Positions 54,166 to 63,699 of a stretch of DNA of 64,000 nucleotides are shown one piece after another. Source of the DNA: Mycobacterium sp. IS-836 (GTDB taxonomy: Bacteria; Actinomycetota; Actinomycetes; Mycobacteriales; Mycobacteriaceae). Within the stretch, counting starts at the first letter, position 1, and every line of letters begins with the position of its first letter. The notes below the pieces were generated by a model. The model had not been told where the DNA came from. It ran no database searches and was given only the letters and a program-made list of their open reading frames with translations. Location of the stretch: assembly GCF_001954275.1 (NCBI RefSeq), contig NZ_MBEU01000062.1:62001-126000 (forward strand). The letters are read 5' to 3'. The translations under genes were made by a program, and so were the position numbers.

Positions 54166-54633
54166 ATGGATATCCCCATGCTTCGAAAACAAGTGGTCGC
54201 GGCGGTCGCCGCCGGTGTGGTGCTGGCCGGATGCTCGTCTGCGCCGCCGGCAGCCCAACCGTCGGTCACCTTCGGCTCCGGTGCGAGCGCCACCCCCGGG
54301 ATGCCGGGAATGAGCGGGATGCCGCCGGCCTCGGCCGCACCGACGGGCTCGGCGTCGGCAACCGGATCGCCGGCGGCGGCCGCGGGTGACGAGGTCAGCA
54401 TCGACAACTTCGCCTTCGCGCCGGCGACGCTGACCGTCAAGGTAGGCAGCACTGTCACCTGGACCAACCGCGACGAAGAACCGCACACGGTGGCCGCCAG
54501 CGACGGTTCGTTTCACTCGCCGGGGATGGGGACGGGCGCCACCTTCAGCCACACCTTTCCGACCGCCGGAAAGTTCGACTACGTCTGCTCGATCCACCCG
54601 ATGATGCACGGCACCGTGGTGGTGACGGGATGA
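54166..54633 (+). CDS. Cupredoxin-domain lipoprotein (amicyanin/plastocyanin-like)
   Basis: The protein has 155 residues. The lipoprotein signal ends in VVLAGC (Cys23); ATG 54178 is an alternative start. A linker with GMPGMSGMP and Ala/Ser/Gly repeats (~40-75) follows. The cupredoxin domain (76-155) has the type 1 copper ligands His107 (EEPHTV), Cys141, His144 and Met147 (YVCSIHPMMHG). It should carry single electrons on the outer face of the membrane. Its end overlaps the next gene by 4 bases. Confidence 0.92.
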   Translation: MDIPMLRKQVVAAVAAGVVLAGCSSAPPAAQPSVTFGSGASATPGMPGMSGMPPASAAPTGSASATGSPAAAAGDEVSIDNFAFAPATLTVKVGSTVTWTNRDEEPHTVAASDGSFHSPGMGTGATFSHTFPTAGKFDYVCSIHPMMHGTVVVTG

Positions 54634-55562
54634 CCAAGCAAGACCCGAACACCTTGACTCGCCGCCAGCTCATCCGGCACTCCGCGTGGTTCGGCGCGGC
54701 GGTCGGATTCGCCGTCGTTGGCGGCGAGGTGATCTCGCATGTCGCGGGTACGGCTTCGGCCTCGCACGCTCAAGCCCGGCCCACCCTGCGGTTCGCCCAA
54801 GTCAGCGACAGCCACATCGGTTTCTCCGGTCCGCCCAACCCGGACGTCACCGGCACGTTCGGCCATGCGATCGATCAGATCAACAGCCTCGGCTACACAC
54901 CGGATTTCGTCATTCACACCGGCGACCTCACCCACCTGTCGACTCCCGACCAGTTCGACCAGGTGAAGCAGATGCTGGGCAAGCTGCAGACTCCGCACGT
55001 GTTCACGGTGCCGGGCGAACACGATTCGGTCGACGACGCGGGTCAGAAGTACCGGAGCGTCTTCGGTGCGGGAACCCGCGGCGACGGCTGGTACAGCTTC
55101 GACATCGCCGGCGTGCACGTGATCGCCCTGGTGAACACCTTGAACCTGAAGAAGCTCGGGCATTTGGGCACCGAGCAGCTCGAGTTCGTCGAGAAGGACG
55201 TCGCGGGGTTGTCGAACGACACGCCCATCATCGTTTTCAGTCATATCCCGCTGTTCGCGATGTACCCGGATTGGGGCTGGGGCACCGACGATGCCACCCA
55301 GGCGTTGAGCTATCTGAGGCGCTTCTCGTCGGTGACGTGCCTCAACGGCCATGTGCACCAACTGTTTTCCAAGACGGAAGGCAACGTGACCTTCTACAGC
55401 GGGACGACGACGGCCTATCCGCTGCCGCATCCCGGGGACGGGCCCGCGCCCAAGCCGGTCACGCTGCCGGCCGGCAAGCTGCACGACGCCTTGGGCATTC
55501 GCGAGGTCAACTACACCAAGGGGCAGACCGCCCTGGCGCTGAAAGAGGCTAAGCTGCAATGA
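54630..55562 (+). CDS. Tat-exported metallophosphoesterase
   Basis: The protein has 310 residues. The Tat signal TRRQLIRHSAWFGAAVGFAV is followed by a cleavable Ala/Ser region (to ~50). Calcineurin-like metal motifs are Asp60-x-His62 (VSDSHIG), Gly98-Asp99 (HTGDLTH), Glu130-His131-Asp132 (PGEHDS), His205 (FSHIP) and His241/His243 (NGHVHQ). The usual GNH motif is GEH here. Substrate unknown. It is coupled to the cupredoxin and membrane-protein genes by 4-base overlaps. Confidence 0.9.
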   Translation: MTKQDPNTLTRRQLIRHSAWFGAAVGFAVVGGEVISHVAGTASASHAQARPTLRFAQVSDSHIGFSGPPNPDVTGTFGHAIDQINSLGYTPDFVIHTGDLTHLSTPDQFDQVKQMLGKLQTPHVFTVPGEHDSVDDAGQKYRSVFGAGTRGDGWYSFDIAGVHVIALVNTLNLKKLGHLGTEQLEFVEKDVAGLSNDTPIIVFSHIPLFAMYPDWGWGTDDATQALSYLRRFSSVTCLNGHVHQLFSKTEGNVTFYSGTTTAYPLPHPGDGPAPKPVTLPAGKLHDALGIREVNYTKGQTALALKEAKLQ

Positions 55563-55939
55563 CATTCCTGCTTCGGATCGGTCTGGCCCTGTCCCTGGCC
55601 GTCAGCGCCACCAGCCATGCCTACCTTTATATCCACGGCTATCAACACATTCCGATGATCGGCACCGCCTTTCTGGTCCAGGCCAGCGCCTTGTTCGCCC
55701 TGGCTCTGCTGATCATCATCGGCGGTCCGCCATGGCTGCAATGGGTCGCCGCCGCGGTGGCCGGCGGGTCGCTGGTGGCGTTCGCCCTCTCGAGGACCGT
55801 CGGGCTGTTCGGTTTTTCCGAACGCGGCTGGGACCCAGCTCCCCATGCCGTTATCAGCGTGGCGGCCGAACTGCTGACGGTGCTGCTGTGGGCGGGGACC
55901 CTGGTGAGGTGGCGTCGGCTTAAGGCCGTTCAGCCTTAG
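55559..55939 (+). CDS. Small four-helix membrane protein
   Basis: The protein has 126 residues with four predicted membrane segments (about 4-24, 34-54, 57-80, 95-116). Several His lie near the first loop (SHAYLYIHGYQHIP), which could bind heme or metal. I recognise no family. It is the last gene of the sigma/Rieske/cupredoxin operon and converges with a 4-base overlap on the LpqH-like gene. It may anchor or exchange electrons with the exported partners. Confidence 0.72.
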   Translation: MTFLLRIGLALSLAVSATSHAYLYIHGYQHIPMIGTAFLVQASALFALALLIIIGGPPWLQWVAAAVAGGSLVAFALSRTVGLFGFSERGWDPAPHAVISVAAELLTVLLWAGTLVRWRRLKAVQP

Positions 55940-56430
55940 GGGCAGGTGGCGTCGATCGTGAAGGCCTTGCTGACCTGCAGGCCCACGTTGTTCACACCGG
56001 TGGCAGTACCGGTGATGTGATAGCTGTTGCCGTTCTTGGTGGCGCCGGCGCTGTTACCGGGCGCGCCCTCGGTGAAGCTCAGCACCACGTCGTTGATCGA
56101 CCCGAGCCCGACGTCGTGGACCACCGATGCGTCGGGCTCCAGCCCGACGATCACGCCGGTGACCGCCTCGCCGATCGCGATGGAGAACTTGCCGTTGTTC
56201 GTCGCGCACACCACCGGGCCGCTGACGTTCAGGGGCTCACCGCCCACGCTGACCTTCGCTTCCCCCGGCGCCGTCGCGACCGTGCTGCTCGCGGGGGCGG
56301 CGCTGGAGCTTGTGCTGGACGGCGCCGCCGAGCTGGACGACGGGCCGGAGGCCTTCTTGCCGCCGGAACAGCCGGCCGCGCCGGCAACGATCGTCACGGC
56401 TGCAACGGCGACTGACAACTGACGCTTCAC
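55936..56430 (-). CDS. LpqH-like (19 kDa antigen family) lipoprotein
   Basis: The protein has 164 residues from the GTG at 56430 (VKRQLSVAVA); longer frames upstream have no signal peptide. The lipobox is AGAAGC, Cys21, followed by a Ser/Ala linker. The C-terminal domain (TGVIVGLEPD, SVGLGSINDVVLSFTEGAPG-like, ITGTATGVNNV, final Cys163) resembles Mtb LpqH, a TLR2-active lipoprotein. It is a paralogue; the syntenic lpqH locus is elsewhere in Mtb. Confidence 0.82.
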   Translation of the reverse strand: MKRQLSVAVAAVTIVAGAAGCSGGKKASGPSSSSAAPSSTSSSAAPASSTVATAPGEAKVSVGGEPLNVSGPVVCATNNGKFSIAIGEAVTGVIVGLEPDASVVHDVGLGSINDVVLSFTEGAPGNSAGATKNGNSYHITGTATGVNNVGLQVSKAFTIDATCP

Positions 56431-56455
56431 ACAAGCAGTATGTATCGCCGTTCGA

Positions 56456-57064
56456 TTATTTGCTCGGCAAGCTGGCGATGAATCGCTGCGTGTCCTCCCA
56501 GGCGGGCAGGACACCGGATTTGCGCACTTCATCGAAGCTGGGGGCCGCCGCGTCGCGATCCGACAAGCTTGGTGCGGCACCGTCGACCAAAGGCCAGTCG
56601 ATTGCCAGCTCCCGATCCGTCGCACAGATCGTGTGCTCGCGTTGCGGGTTGTATTCCGACGAGCACAAGTACATCACCGTCGAATTGTCTTGCAGCGCAA
56701 GGAACCCGTGGGCGAGGCCTTCGGAGATATAGATCGTCCTGCGGTCGGAGTCGTTGAGCAGCACGGAATCCCATCGGCCGAATGTCGGTGAGCCCAAACG
56801 GATATCGACGACGACGTCGAATACCGAGCCCGCCACGCAGGTGACGTACTTGGCCTGGCTCGGTGGCAGCTGGGCGAAGTGCAGGCCGCGCAACACTCCG
56901 GCGGCAGAAACCGAGCAGTTGGCTTGCCGGACGTCCAACGAATGACCGGCGAAGGCGCTGAACCCGCGATCGGTGAGCCATTCGAAGAACAGGCCACGCG
57001 AGTCGCCGTGGATCTCGGGAGTGATTTCCCAGGCGCCGGGGATGTCGAGCTCGCGAACCTTCAT
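56456..57064 (-). CDS. rmlC: dTDP-4-dehydrorhamnose 3,5-epimerase
   Basis: The protein has 202 residues from the ATG at 57064 (MKVRELDIPGAWEI). A longer frame adds 12 residues reaching into rmlB and is not expected. RmlC motifs include SRGLFFEWLTD, GVLRGLHFAQLPPSQAKYV and YISEGLAHGFLAL. It makes the third step of dTDP-L-rhamnose synthesis, needed for the arabinogalactan linker. rmlB lies 1 base upstream, in the same operon. Confidence 0.95.
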   Translation of the reverse strand: MKVRELDIPGAWEITPEIHGDSRGLFFEWLTDRGFSAFAGHSLDVRQANCSVSAAGVLRGLHFAQLPPSQAKYVTCVAGSVFDVVVDIRLGSPTFGRWDSVLLNDSDRRTIYISEGLAHGFLALQDNSTVMYLCSSEYNPQREHTICATDRELAIDWPLVDGAAPSLSDRDAAAPSFDEVRKSGVLPAWEDTQRFIASLPSK

Positions 57065-57065
57065 C

Positions 57066-58070
<1,005 letters not shown>

Positions 58071-58931
58071 CTAACGGGTGAGGCCCAGCGGTCCCGCCAG
58101 TTCTCCCAGGACGCGCACCACTTCGTCGTCGGGCGTCGCGTCGAGCGGCTGGACCGCGACGTGGTCTGCGCCGGCATCCAGGTGTTCGGTGAGGCGTTGC
58201 GCGATGGCCTCCGGGGTGCCGTAGGCCACCACCGCGTCGATCAGCTTGTCGCTGCCCGGCTTGCGCACGTCGTCGTGGGTGAATCCCGACCGCAGCCAGT
58301 TGTTCACGTAGTTGCTGAGGTCCAGGTAGAAGTTCGCATACCGGCGGCCGATGGCGCGGGCTTCGGAGGCATCGGTGCTGAGCACGACCTTGTGTTCGGG
58401 CGCCAGGAACACCGAGCTTCCGACGAGTTCGCGCGCCTTGGCCGTGTGTTGGGGTGTGGTGAGGTACGGGTGCGCGCCGGCGCTGCGTTCGGCCGCCAGC
58501 TGCAACACCCGCGGGCCGAGCGCCGCCAGCACTCGCCGGCTGGTCGGCACCATCGCCGCGTCGAGTTCGTCGAGGTAACCGACCAACGCGTCGTAGGGCC
58601 TGACGTACTCCTCGGTGTGCTCGCGGTGGCCCACCCCGATGCCGAGCAAAAACCTTCCGGGATAGGCGCTTTCGATGCGTTCGTAAGACCGCGCGACCGC
58701 CGCGGCCGGCGCGGACCAGATGTTGACGATCCCGGTGGCCAGTTGTAGCGAGTCGGTTGCGGCGAGGGCAGGTTCGACCCAAGCCAGGTCGGCGTCCGGT
58801 GACCCGCCGATCCACACCGCGCCATAGCCCAGCGATTCGATTCGGCTGGCCAGCTGCGGCGTGATGGACCGTGATCCCAGCCATACGCCGAACCGTCCCA
58901 GGTCGGGTTTCAGTGCTGCTCCCCCGGTCAT
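58071..58931 (-). CDS. LLM-class flavin/F420-dependent oxidoreductase (copy A)
   Basis: The protein has 286 residues: LGRFGVWLGSRSITPQLASR, GYGAVWIGGSPDADLAWVEP, TGIVNIWSAPAAAVARSYER, FLLGIGVGHREHTEEY. These are features of the TIGR03620 F420-type luciferase family. It is closely similar to the adjacent copy B, indicating tandem duplication. It lies 9 bases before rmlB and may be co-transcribed with the rhamnose genes. Confidence 0.85.
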   Translation of the reverse strand: MTGGAALKPDLGRFGVWLGSRSITPQLASRIESLGYGAVWIGGSPDADLAWVEPALAATDSLQLATGIVNIWSAPAAAVARSYERIESAYPGRFLLGIGVGHREHTEEYVRPYDALVGYLDELDAAMVPTSRRVLAALGPRVLQLAAERSAGAHPYLTTPQHTAKARELVGSSVFLAPEHKVVLSTDASEARAIGRRYANFYLDLSNYVNNWLRSGFTHDDVRKPGSDKLIDAVVAYGTPEAIAQRLTEHLDAGADHVAVQPLDATPDDEVVRVLGELAGPLGLTR

Positions 58932-58949
58932 TTAGATCCCCCTGGTGTG

Positions 58950-59795
58950 CTAGGTCAGCCCGAGCGGTCCCGCGAGCTCGGCCAGCGCCGAAACCAGGTT
59001 TTCATCTTTGGTCAGGACCTGCACGGGCACGTGGTCGGCCCCGGCGTCGAGGTGCTGCTTCAGCCGAGCCGCGATCTGGTCCACCGTGCCATAGGCCACC
59101 ACCGCGTCCACCAGGCGGTCACTGCCCGGCCGGGTGACCTCGTCGTCGGAGTAGCCCAGCCGTTTCCAGCTGTTGCGGTAGTTGGCCAGGTTGAAATAGA
59201 TGTCGAGCGCCTTGCGGCCGACCGCGCGTGCCTTGTCCGCGTCGGTGGTCAGCACCACCTTGTGTTCGGGCGCCAAGAACGCCGACGGGCCGATCAGCTC
59301 ACGCGCCCGCGCGGTGTGCTCGGGGGTGGTGAGGTAGGGATGCGCTCCCGCGCTGCGCTCCGCCGAAAGCTTCAGCACCCGTGGTCCGAGCGCGGCCACG
59401 ACCCGGCGGTGTGCGGGCACGCCGTGCTCGTCGAGCTTGTCCAGGTACTCCGCCAGCGCGTCATACGGCTTGCGGTATTCGGTGTGGGCCTCGGGATGGC
59501 CGACGCCGATGCCGAGGAGGAAGCGGCCCGGGTAGGCCTTGTCGATCCGGTGGAACGATTCGGCAACCGGCGCGGCGGGCGCCGTCCAGATGTTGACGAT
59601 CCCGGTGGCCACCTGCAGCGTGGTCGTGGCCTCGAGGATGGGTTCTACCCAGGCCAGCTCGGCGGGAGGTGAACCGCCTACCCAGACCGCCCCGTATCCC
59701 AGGGCTTCGATCTCCTTGGCTTGCTTGGGAGTGACGCCGCGCCCGAACGATCCGAACCGGCCGAGATTGGGCTTGCTAGCTGCAGAATCAGTCAT
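58950..59795 (-). CDS. LLM-class flavin/F420-dependent oxidoreductase (copy B)
   Basis: The protein has 281 residues from the ATG at 59795 (MTDSAASKPNLGRFG); the longer frame upstream runs into the infA leader and is rejected. The same family as copy A, with GYGAVWVGGSPPAELAWVEP and FLLGIGVGHPEAHTEY. Position beside infA and rmlB matches Mtb Rv3463. It is divergent from infA. Substrate unknown. Confidence 0.85.
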   Translation of the reverse strand: MTDSAASKPNLGRFGSFGRGVTPKQAKEIEALGYGAVWVGGSPPAELAWVEPILEATTTLQVATGIVNIWTAPAAPVAESFHRIDKAYPGRFLLGIGVGHPEAHTEYRKPYDALAEYLDKLDEHGVPAHRRVVAALGPRVLKLSAERSAGAHPYLTTPEHTARARELIGPSAFLAPEHKVVLTTDADKARAVGRKALDIYFNLANYRNSWKRLGYSDDEVTRPGSDRLVDAVVAYGTVDQIAARLKQHLDAGADHVPVQVLTKDENLVSALAELAGPLGLT

Positions 59796-59841
59796 GGTGG
59801 CTGCAACCGGCGGCGTGCGAGCGCTATTCCGCGGAGGGATT

Positions 59842-59870
59842 TTGGCCGGGGCCGAATAACCAGGTATCCT
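59842..59870 (+). promoter_or_regulatory. Likely infA/alpha-operon promoter
   Basis: -35 TTGGCC (59842-59847), 17-base spacer, -10 TATCCT (59865-59870). The -10 lies in the palindrome CCAGG-TAT-CCTGG (59860-59872). A ~150-base leader follows to the infA ATG. This would start the infA-rpmJ-rpsM-rpsK-rpsD-rpoA-rplQ transcript. Confidence 0.55.
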
Positions 59871-60020
59871 GGACCAACGGTGCGTCATCGCGCCGGCTTT
59901 TGCGTGCCCAGTCCCTAGGAACTTTCCTGTCACCGGCTCACGTTTCAAGTCGGTGTGAATGCTGCGCCGATGTGGGCGCAGATGAAACGAAACTAAACGA
60001 CGAGGATTTGACGAGAGGTT

Positions 60021-60242
60021 ATGGCCAAGAAGGACGGCGCCATAGAGGTCGAGGGCCGCGTGGTCGAGCCCCTGCCCAATGCGATGTTCCGCATTGAGCT
60101 GGAGAACGGTCACAAGGTGCTCGCCCATATCAGCGGCAAGATGCGGCAGCACTACATCCGCATCCTGCCCGAGGACCGGGTGGTGGTGGAGTTGTCTCCC
60201 TACGACCTGTCCCGGGGCCGCATTGTGTACCGATACAAGTAA
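60021..60242 (+). CDS. infA: Translation initiation factor IF-1
   Basis: The protein has 73 residues of standard IF-1: [55 protein letters not shown]. It has a single OB fold and binds the 30S A site. AGAGG lies just before the ATG. It is first in the alpha-operon block and has a promoter of its own. Confidence 0.97.
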
Positions 60243-60274
60243 CCCACCAATAGACGAGACAGGATCGAAAAGCC

Positions 60275-60388
60275 GTGAAGGTCAACCCCAGCGTGAAGCC
60301 GATTTGCGACAAGTGCAGGGTGATCCGTCGGCATGGGCGGGTCATGGTGATCTGCTCAGATCCGCGCCACAAGCAGCGACAGGGCTAG
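60275..60388 (+). CDS. rpmJ: 50S ribosomal protein L36, zinc-binding type
   Basis: The protein has 37 residues from GTG 60275 to TAG 60388, starting [20 protein letters not shown]. The zinc ligands are Cys11, Cys14, Cys27 and His32. It is the usual neighbour between infA and rpsM. About 145 bases follow before rpsM with no other gene; I see only a GC-rich spacer there. Confidence 0.95.
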
Positions 60389-60533
60389 GCCCACCCGACA
60401 ACTAAATGATGACCTCCCAGCACCAATAGGCGGATACGCCGCCTACCTACGCCCGGACGGAGGCCGGGCCCCGATCAAGATCGGGAACGGACTGGGACAA
60501 GACCTCCGCATGAGATAAGAGGAAACGCCACCT

Positions 60534-60908
60534 ATGGCTCGACTAGTAGGCGTCGATCTACCGCGGGACAAGCGGATGGAGATCGCGCTGACCTACATCT
60601 TCGGCATCGGCCGTACCCGTGCCAACGAAATTTTGGCCGCCACCGGCATCGACAAGGATCTGCGGACCAAGGATCTGACCGATGACCAGGTGACCCACCT
60701 GCGTGACTACATCGAAGCCAACTTGAAGGTGGAGGGCGATCTGCGCCGCGAGGTGCAGGGCGACATCCGCCGCAAGATCGAGATCGGCTGCTACCAGGGC
60801 CTGCGGCATCGGCGCGGCATGCCGGTGCGCGGCCAGCGGACCAAGACCAACGCGCGGACCCGCAAGGGACCCAAGCGCACCATCGCAGGCAAGAAGAAGG
60901 CCAGGTAA
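60534..60908 (+). CDS. rpsM: 30S ribosomal protein S13
   Basis: The protein has 124 residues: [51 protein letters not shown] and a basic tail. S13 contacts the P-site tRNA and the 50S bridge. AGAGGAAA precedes the ATG. rpsK follows after 3 bases. Confidence 0.97.
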   Translation: MARLVGVDLPRDKRMEIALTYIFGIGRTRANEILAATGIDKDLRTKDLTDDQVTHLRDYIEANLKVEGDLRREVQGDIRRKIEIGCYQGLRHRRGMPVRGQRTKTNARTRKGPKRTIAGKKKAR

Positions 60909-60911
60909 CCG

Positions 60912-61331
60912 ATGCCACCGAAGAAGGCAAGTGGTGCCGCGGCGCCCAAGAAGGGTCAGAAGACCCGCAGACGGGAAAAGAAGAACGTCCCGCACGGCGC
61001 CGCGCACATCAAGAGCACGTTCAACAACACGATCGTGACGATCACCGACCCGCAGGGCAACGTCATCGCCTGGGCGTCGTCGGGCCATGTCGGCTTCAAG
61101 GGTTCGCGGAAATCGACACCGTTCGCCGCGCAGCTGGCCGCCGAGAACGCCGCCCGCAAGGCTCAGGAGCACGGCGTGAAGAAGGTCGACGTGTTCGTGA
61201 AGGGCCCCGGCTCGGGCCGGGAGACCGCGATCCGCTCGCTGCAGGCCGCGGGCCTGGAGGTCGGCGCGATCTCTGACGTCACGCCCCAGCCGCACAACGG
61301 CGTCCGCCCGCCGAAGCGACGCAGGGTCTAG
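60912..61331 (+). CDS. rpsK: 30S ribosomal protein S11
   Basis: The protein has 139 residues: a basic N-terminal tail, then [40 protein letters not shown], and the C-terminal [19 protein letters not shown]11 lies on the 30S platform near the mRNA exit. Confidence 0.97.
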   Translation: MPPKKASGAAAPKKGQKTRRREKKNVPHGAAHIKSTFNNTIVTITDPQGNVIAWASSGHVGFKGSRKSTPFAAQLAAENAARKAQEHGVKKVDVFVKGPGSGRETAIRSLQAAGLEVGAISDVTPQPHNGVRPPKRRRV

Positions 61332-61346
61332 GAGGAGAAACAACCG

Positions 61347-61952
61347 ATGGCTCGTTACACCGGACCCGTCACCCGCAAGTCGCGCCGGTTCCGCACCGAC
61401 CTCGTCGGCGGCGACCAGGCGTTCGAGAAGCGTCCCTACCCGCCCGGCCAGCACGGCCGCGCGCGGATCAAGGAGAGCGAATACCTGCTGCAGCTGCAGG
61501 AGAAGCAGAAGGCCCGCTTCACCTACGGCGTCATGGAAAAGCAGTTCCGCCGCTACTACGAGGAGGCCGCGGGCCGTCCCGGCAAGACCGGTGACGAGCT
61601 GCTGCAGATCCTGGAGAGCCGGCTGGACAACGTGATCTACCGCGCGGGCATCGCGCGCACCCGGCGGATGGCCCGTCAGCTCGTCACGCACGGCCATTTC
61701 ACGGTCAACGGCGTGCGCGTTGACGTCCCCAGCTATCGGGTGTCGCAGTACGACATCATCGACGTGCGCGACAAGTCGGTGAACTCGGTGCCGTTCCAGA
61801 TCGCGCGGGAGACCGCCGGCGAGCGCCCGATCCCGAGCTGGCTGCAGGTCGTGGGGGAGCGCCAGCGCATCCTGATCCACCAATTGCCCGAGCGCGCGCA
61901 GATCGAGGTGCCGCTCACCGAGCAGCTGATCGTCGAGTACTACTCGAAGTAA
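61347..61952 (+). CDS. rpsD: 30S ribosomal protein S4
   Basis: The protein has 201 residues with the S4 RNA-binding domain (LDNVIYRAGIARTRRMARQL and VTHGHFTVNGVRVDVPSY). The N-terminal part lacks the four-Cys zinc motif, so it is the zinc-free type. S4 nucleates 30S assembly and in many bacteria regulates the alpha operon. AGGAG precedes the ATG. Confidence 0.97.
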   Translation: MARYTGPVTRKSRRFRTDLVGGDQAFEKRPYPPGQHGRARIKESEYLLQLQEKQKARFTYGVMEKQFRRYYEEAAGRPGKTGDELLQILESRLDNVIYRAGIARTRRMARQLVTHGHFTVNGVRVDVPSYRVSQYDIIDVRDKSVNSVPFQIARETAGERPIPSWLQVVGERQRILIHQLPERAQIEVPLTEQLIVEYYSK

Positions 61953-62002
61953 CAAGACCCCCCGCGCCGACCGGTGCGGGACACCTGAGCGGCATCAAAT
62001 AG

Positions 62003-63076
<1,074 letters not shown>

Positions 63077-63108
63077 AGGCCAGAATCATCTAGACAGGAG
63101 CGACAGCA

Positions 63109-63699
63109 ATGCCCAAGCCCACCAAGGGCCCTCGCCTCGGCGGGTCGTCTTCGCACCAGAAGGCCCTTCTGGCCAACCTGGCCACGTCGCTGTTCGAGCA
63201 CGGTCGGATCAAGACGACCGAGCCGAAGGCCCGTGCGCTGCGGCCGTATGCGGAGAAGCTGATCACGCACGCGAAAAAGGGCACGCTGCACAACCGTCGA
63301 GAGGTTCTCAAGAAGATCCGCGACAAGGACATCGTGCACGCGTTGTTCGAGGAGATCGGGCCGTTCTACAGCGACCGCAACGGTGGCTACACCCGCATCA
63401 TCAAGGTCGAGGCGCGAAAGGGTGACAACGCCCCGATGGCCGTGATCGAGCTGGTGCGGGAGAAGACGGTGACGTCGGAGGCCGACCGCGCGCGCCGGGT
63501 TAAAGCCTCGAAGAAGGCTGACGCTCCTGTCGCGGCTGCTGCGGCGCCGCAGGCCGCCGTCGAGCCCGAGGCCGCGGAGGGTCCGACGGCCGAGGAGGTC
63601 GAGGCCGAGACGGCTGAAGAAGTCGTGGCCGAGACGGCCGAGCCCCAAGAGGCCAAGGCTGAGGCCGCCGATGAGGGCGACGGAGCCACCGACAGTTAG
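63109..63699 (+). CDS. rplQ: 50S ribosomal protein L17 with acidic C-terminal extension
   Basis: The protein has 196 residues. The L17 core ([20 protein letters not shown] to about residue 125) is followed by ~70 residues rich in Ala, Glu and Val (repeats such as [18 protein letters not shown]). Mycobacterial L17 has such a tail; this one seems long. L17 lies by the tunnel exit. The last 29 bases overlap the probable truA start. Confidence 0.95.
   Translation: MPKPTKGPRLGGSSSHQKALLANLATSLFEHGRIKTTEPKARALRPYAEKLITHAKKGTLHNRREVLKKIRDKDIVHALFEEIGPFYSDRNGGYTRIIKVEARKGDNAPMAVIELVREKTVTSEADRARRVKASKKADAPVAAAAAPQAAVEPEAAEGPTAEEVEAETAEEVVAETAEPQEAKAEAADEGDGATDS

Noticed and set aside
59796..60152. 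119-residue N-terminal extension of the copy B oxidoreductase
   Set aside because: It runs through the infA promoter, leader and start. The ATG at 59795 gives the normal family N-terminus.
60389..60533. Possible gene or riboswitch between rpmJ and rpsM
   Set aside because: Only 145 bases, with no protein frame of merit. Short GC-rich inverted stretches do not form a recognised ribosomal leader.
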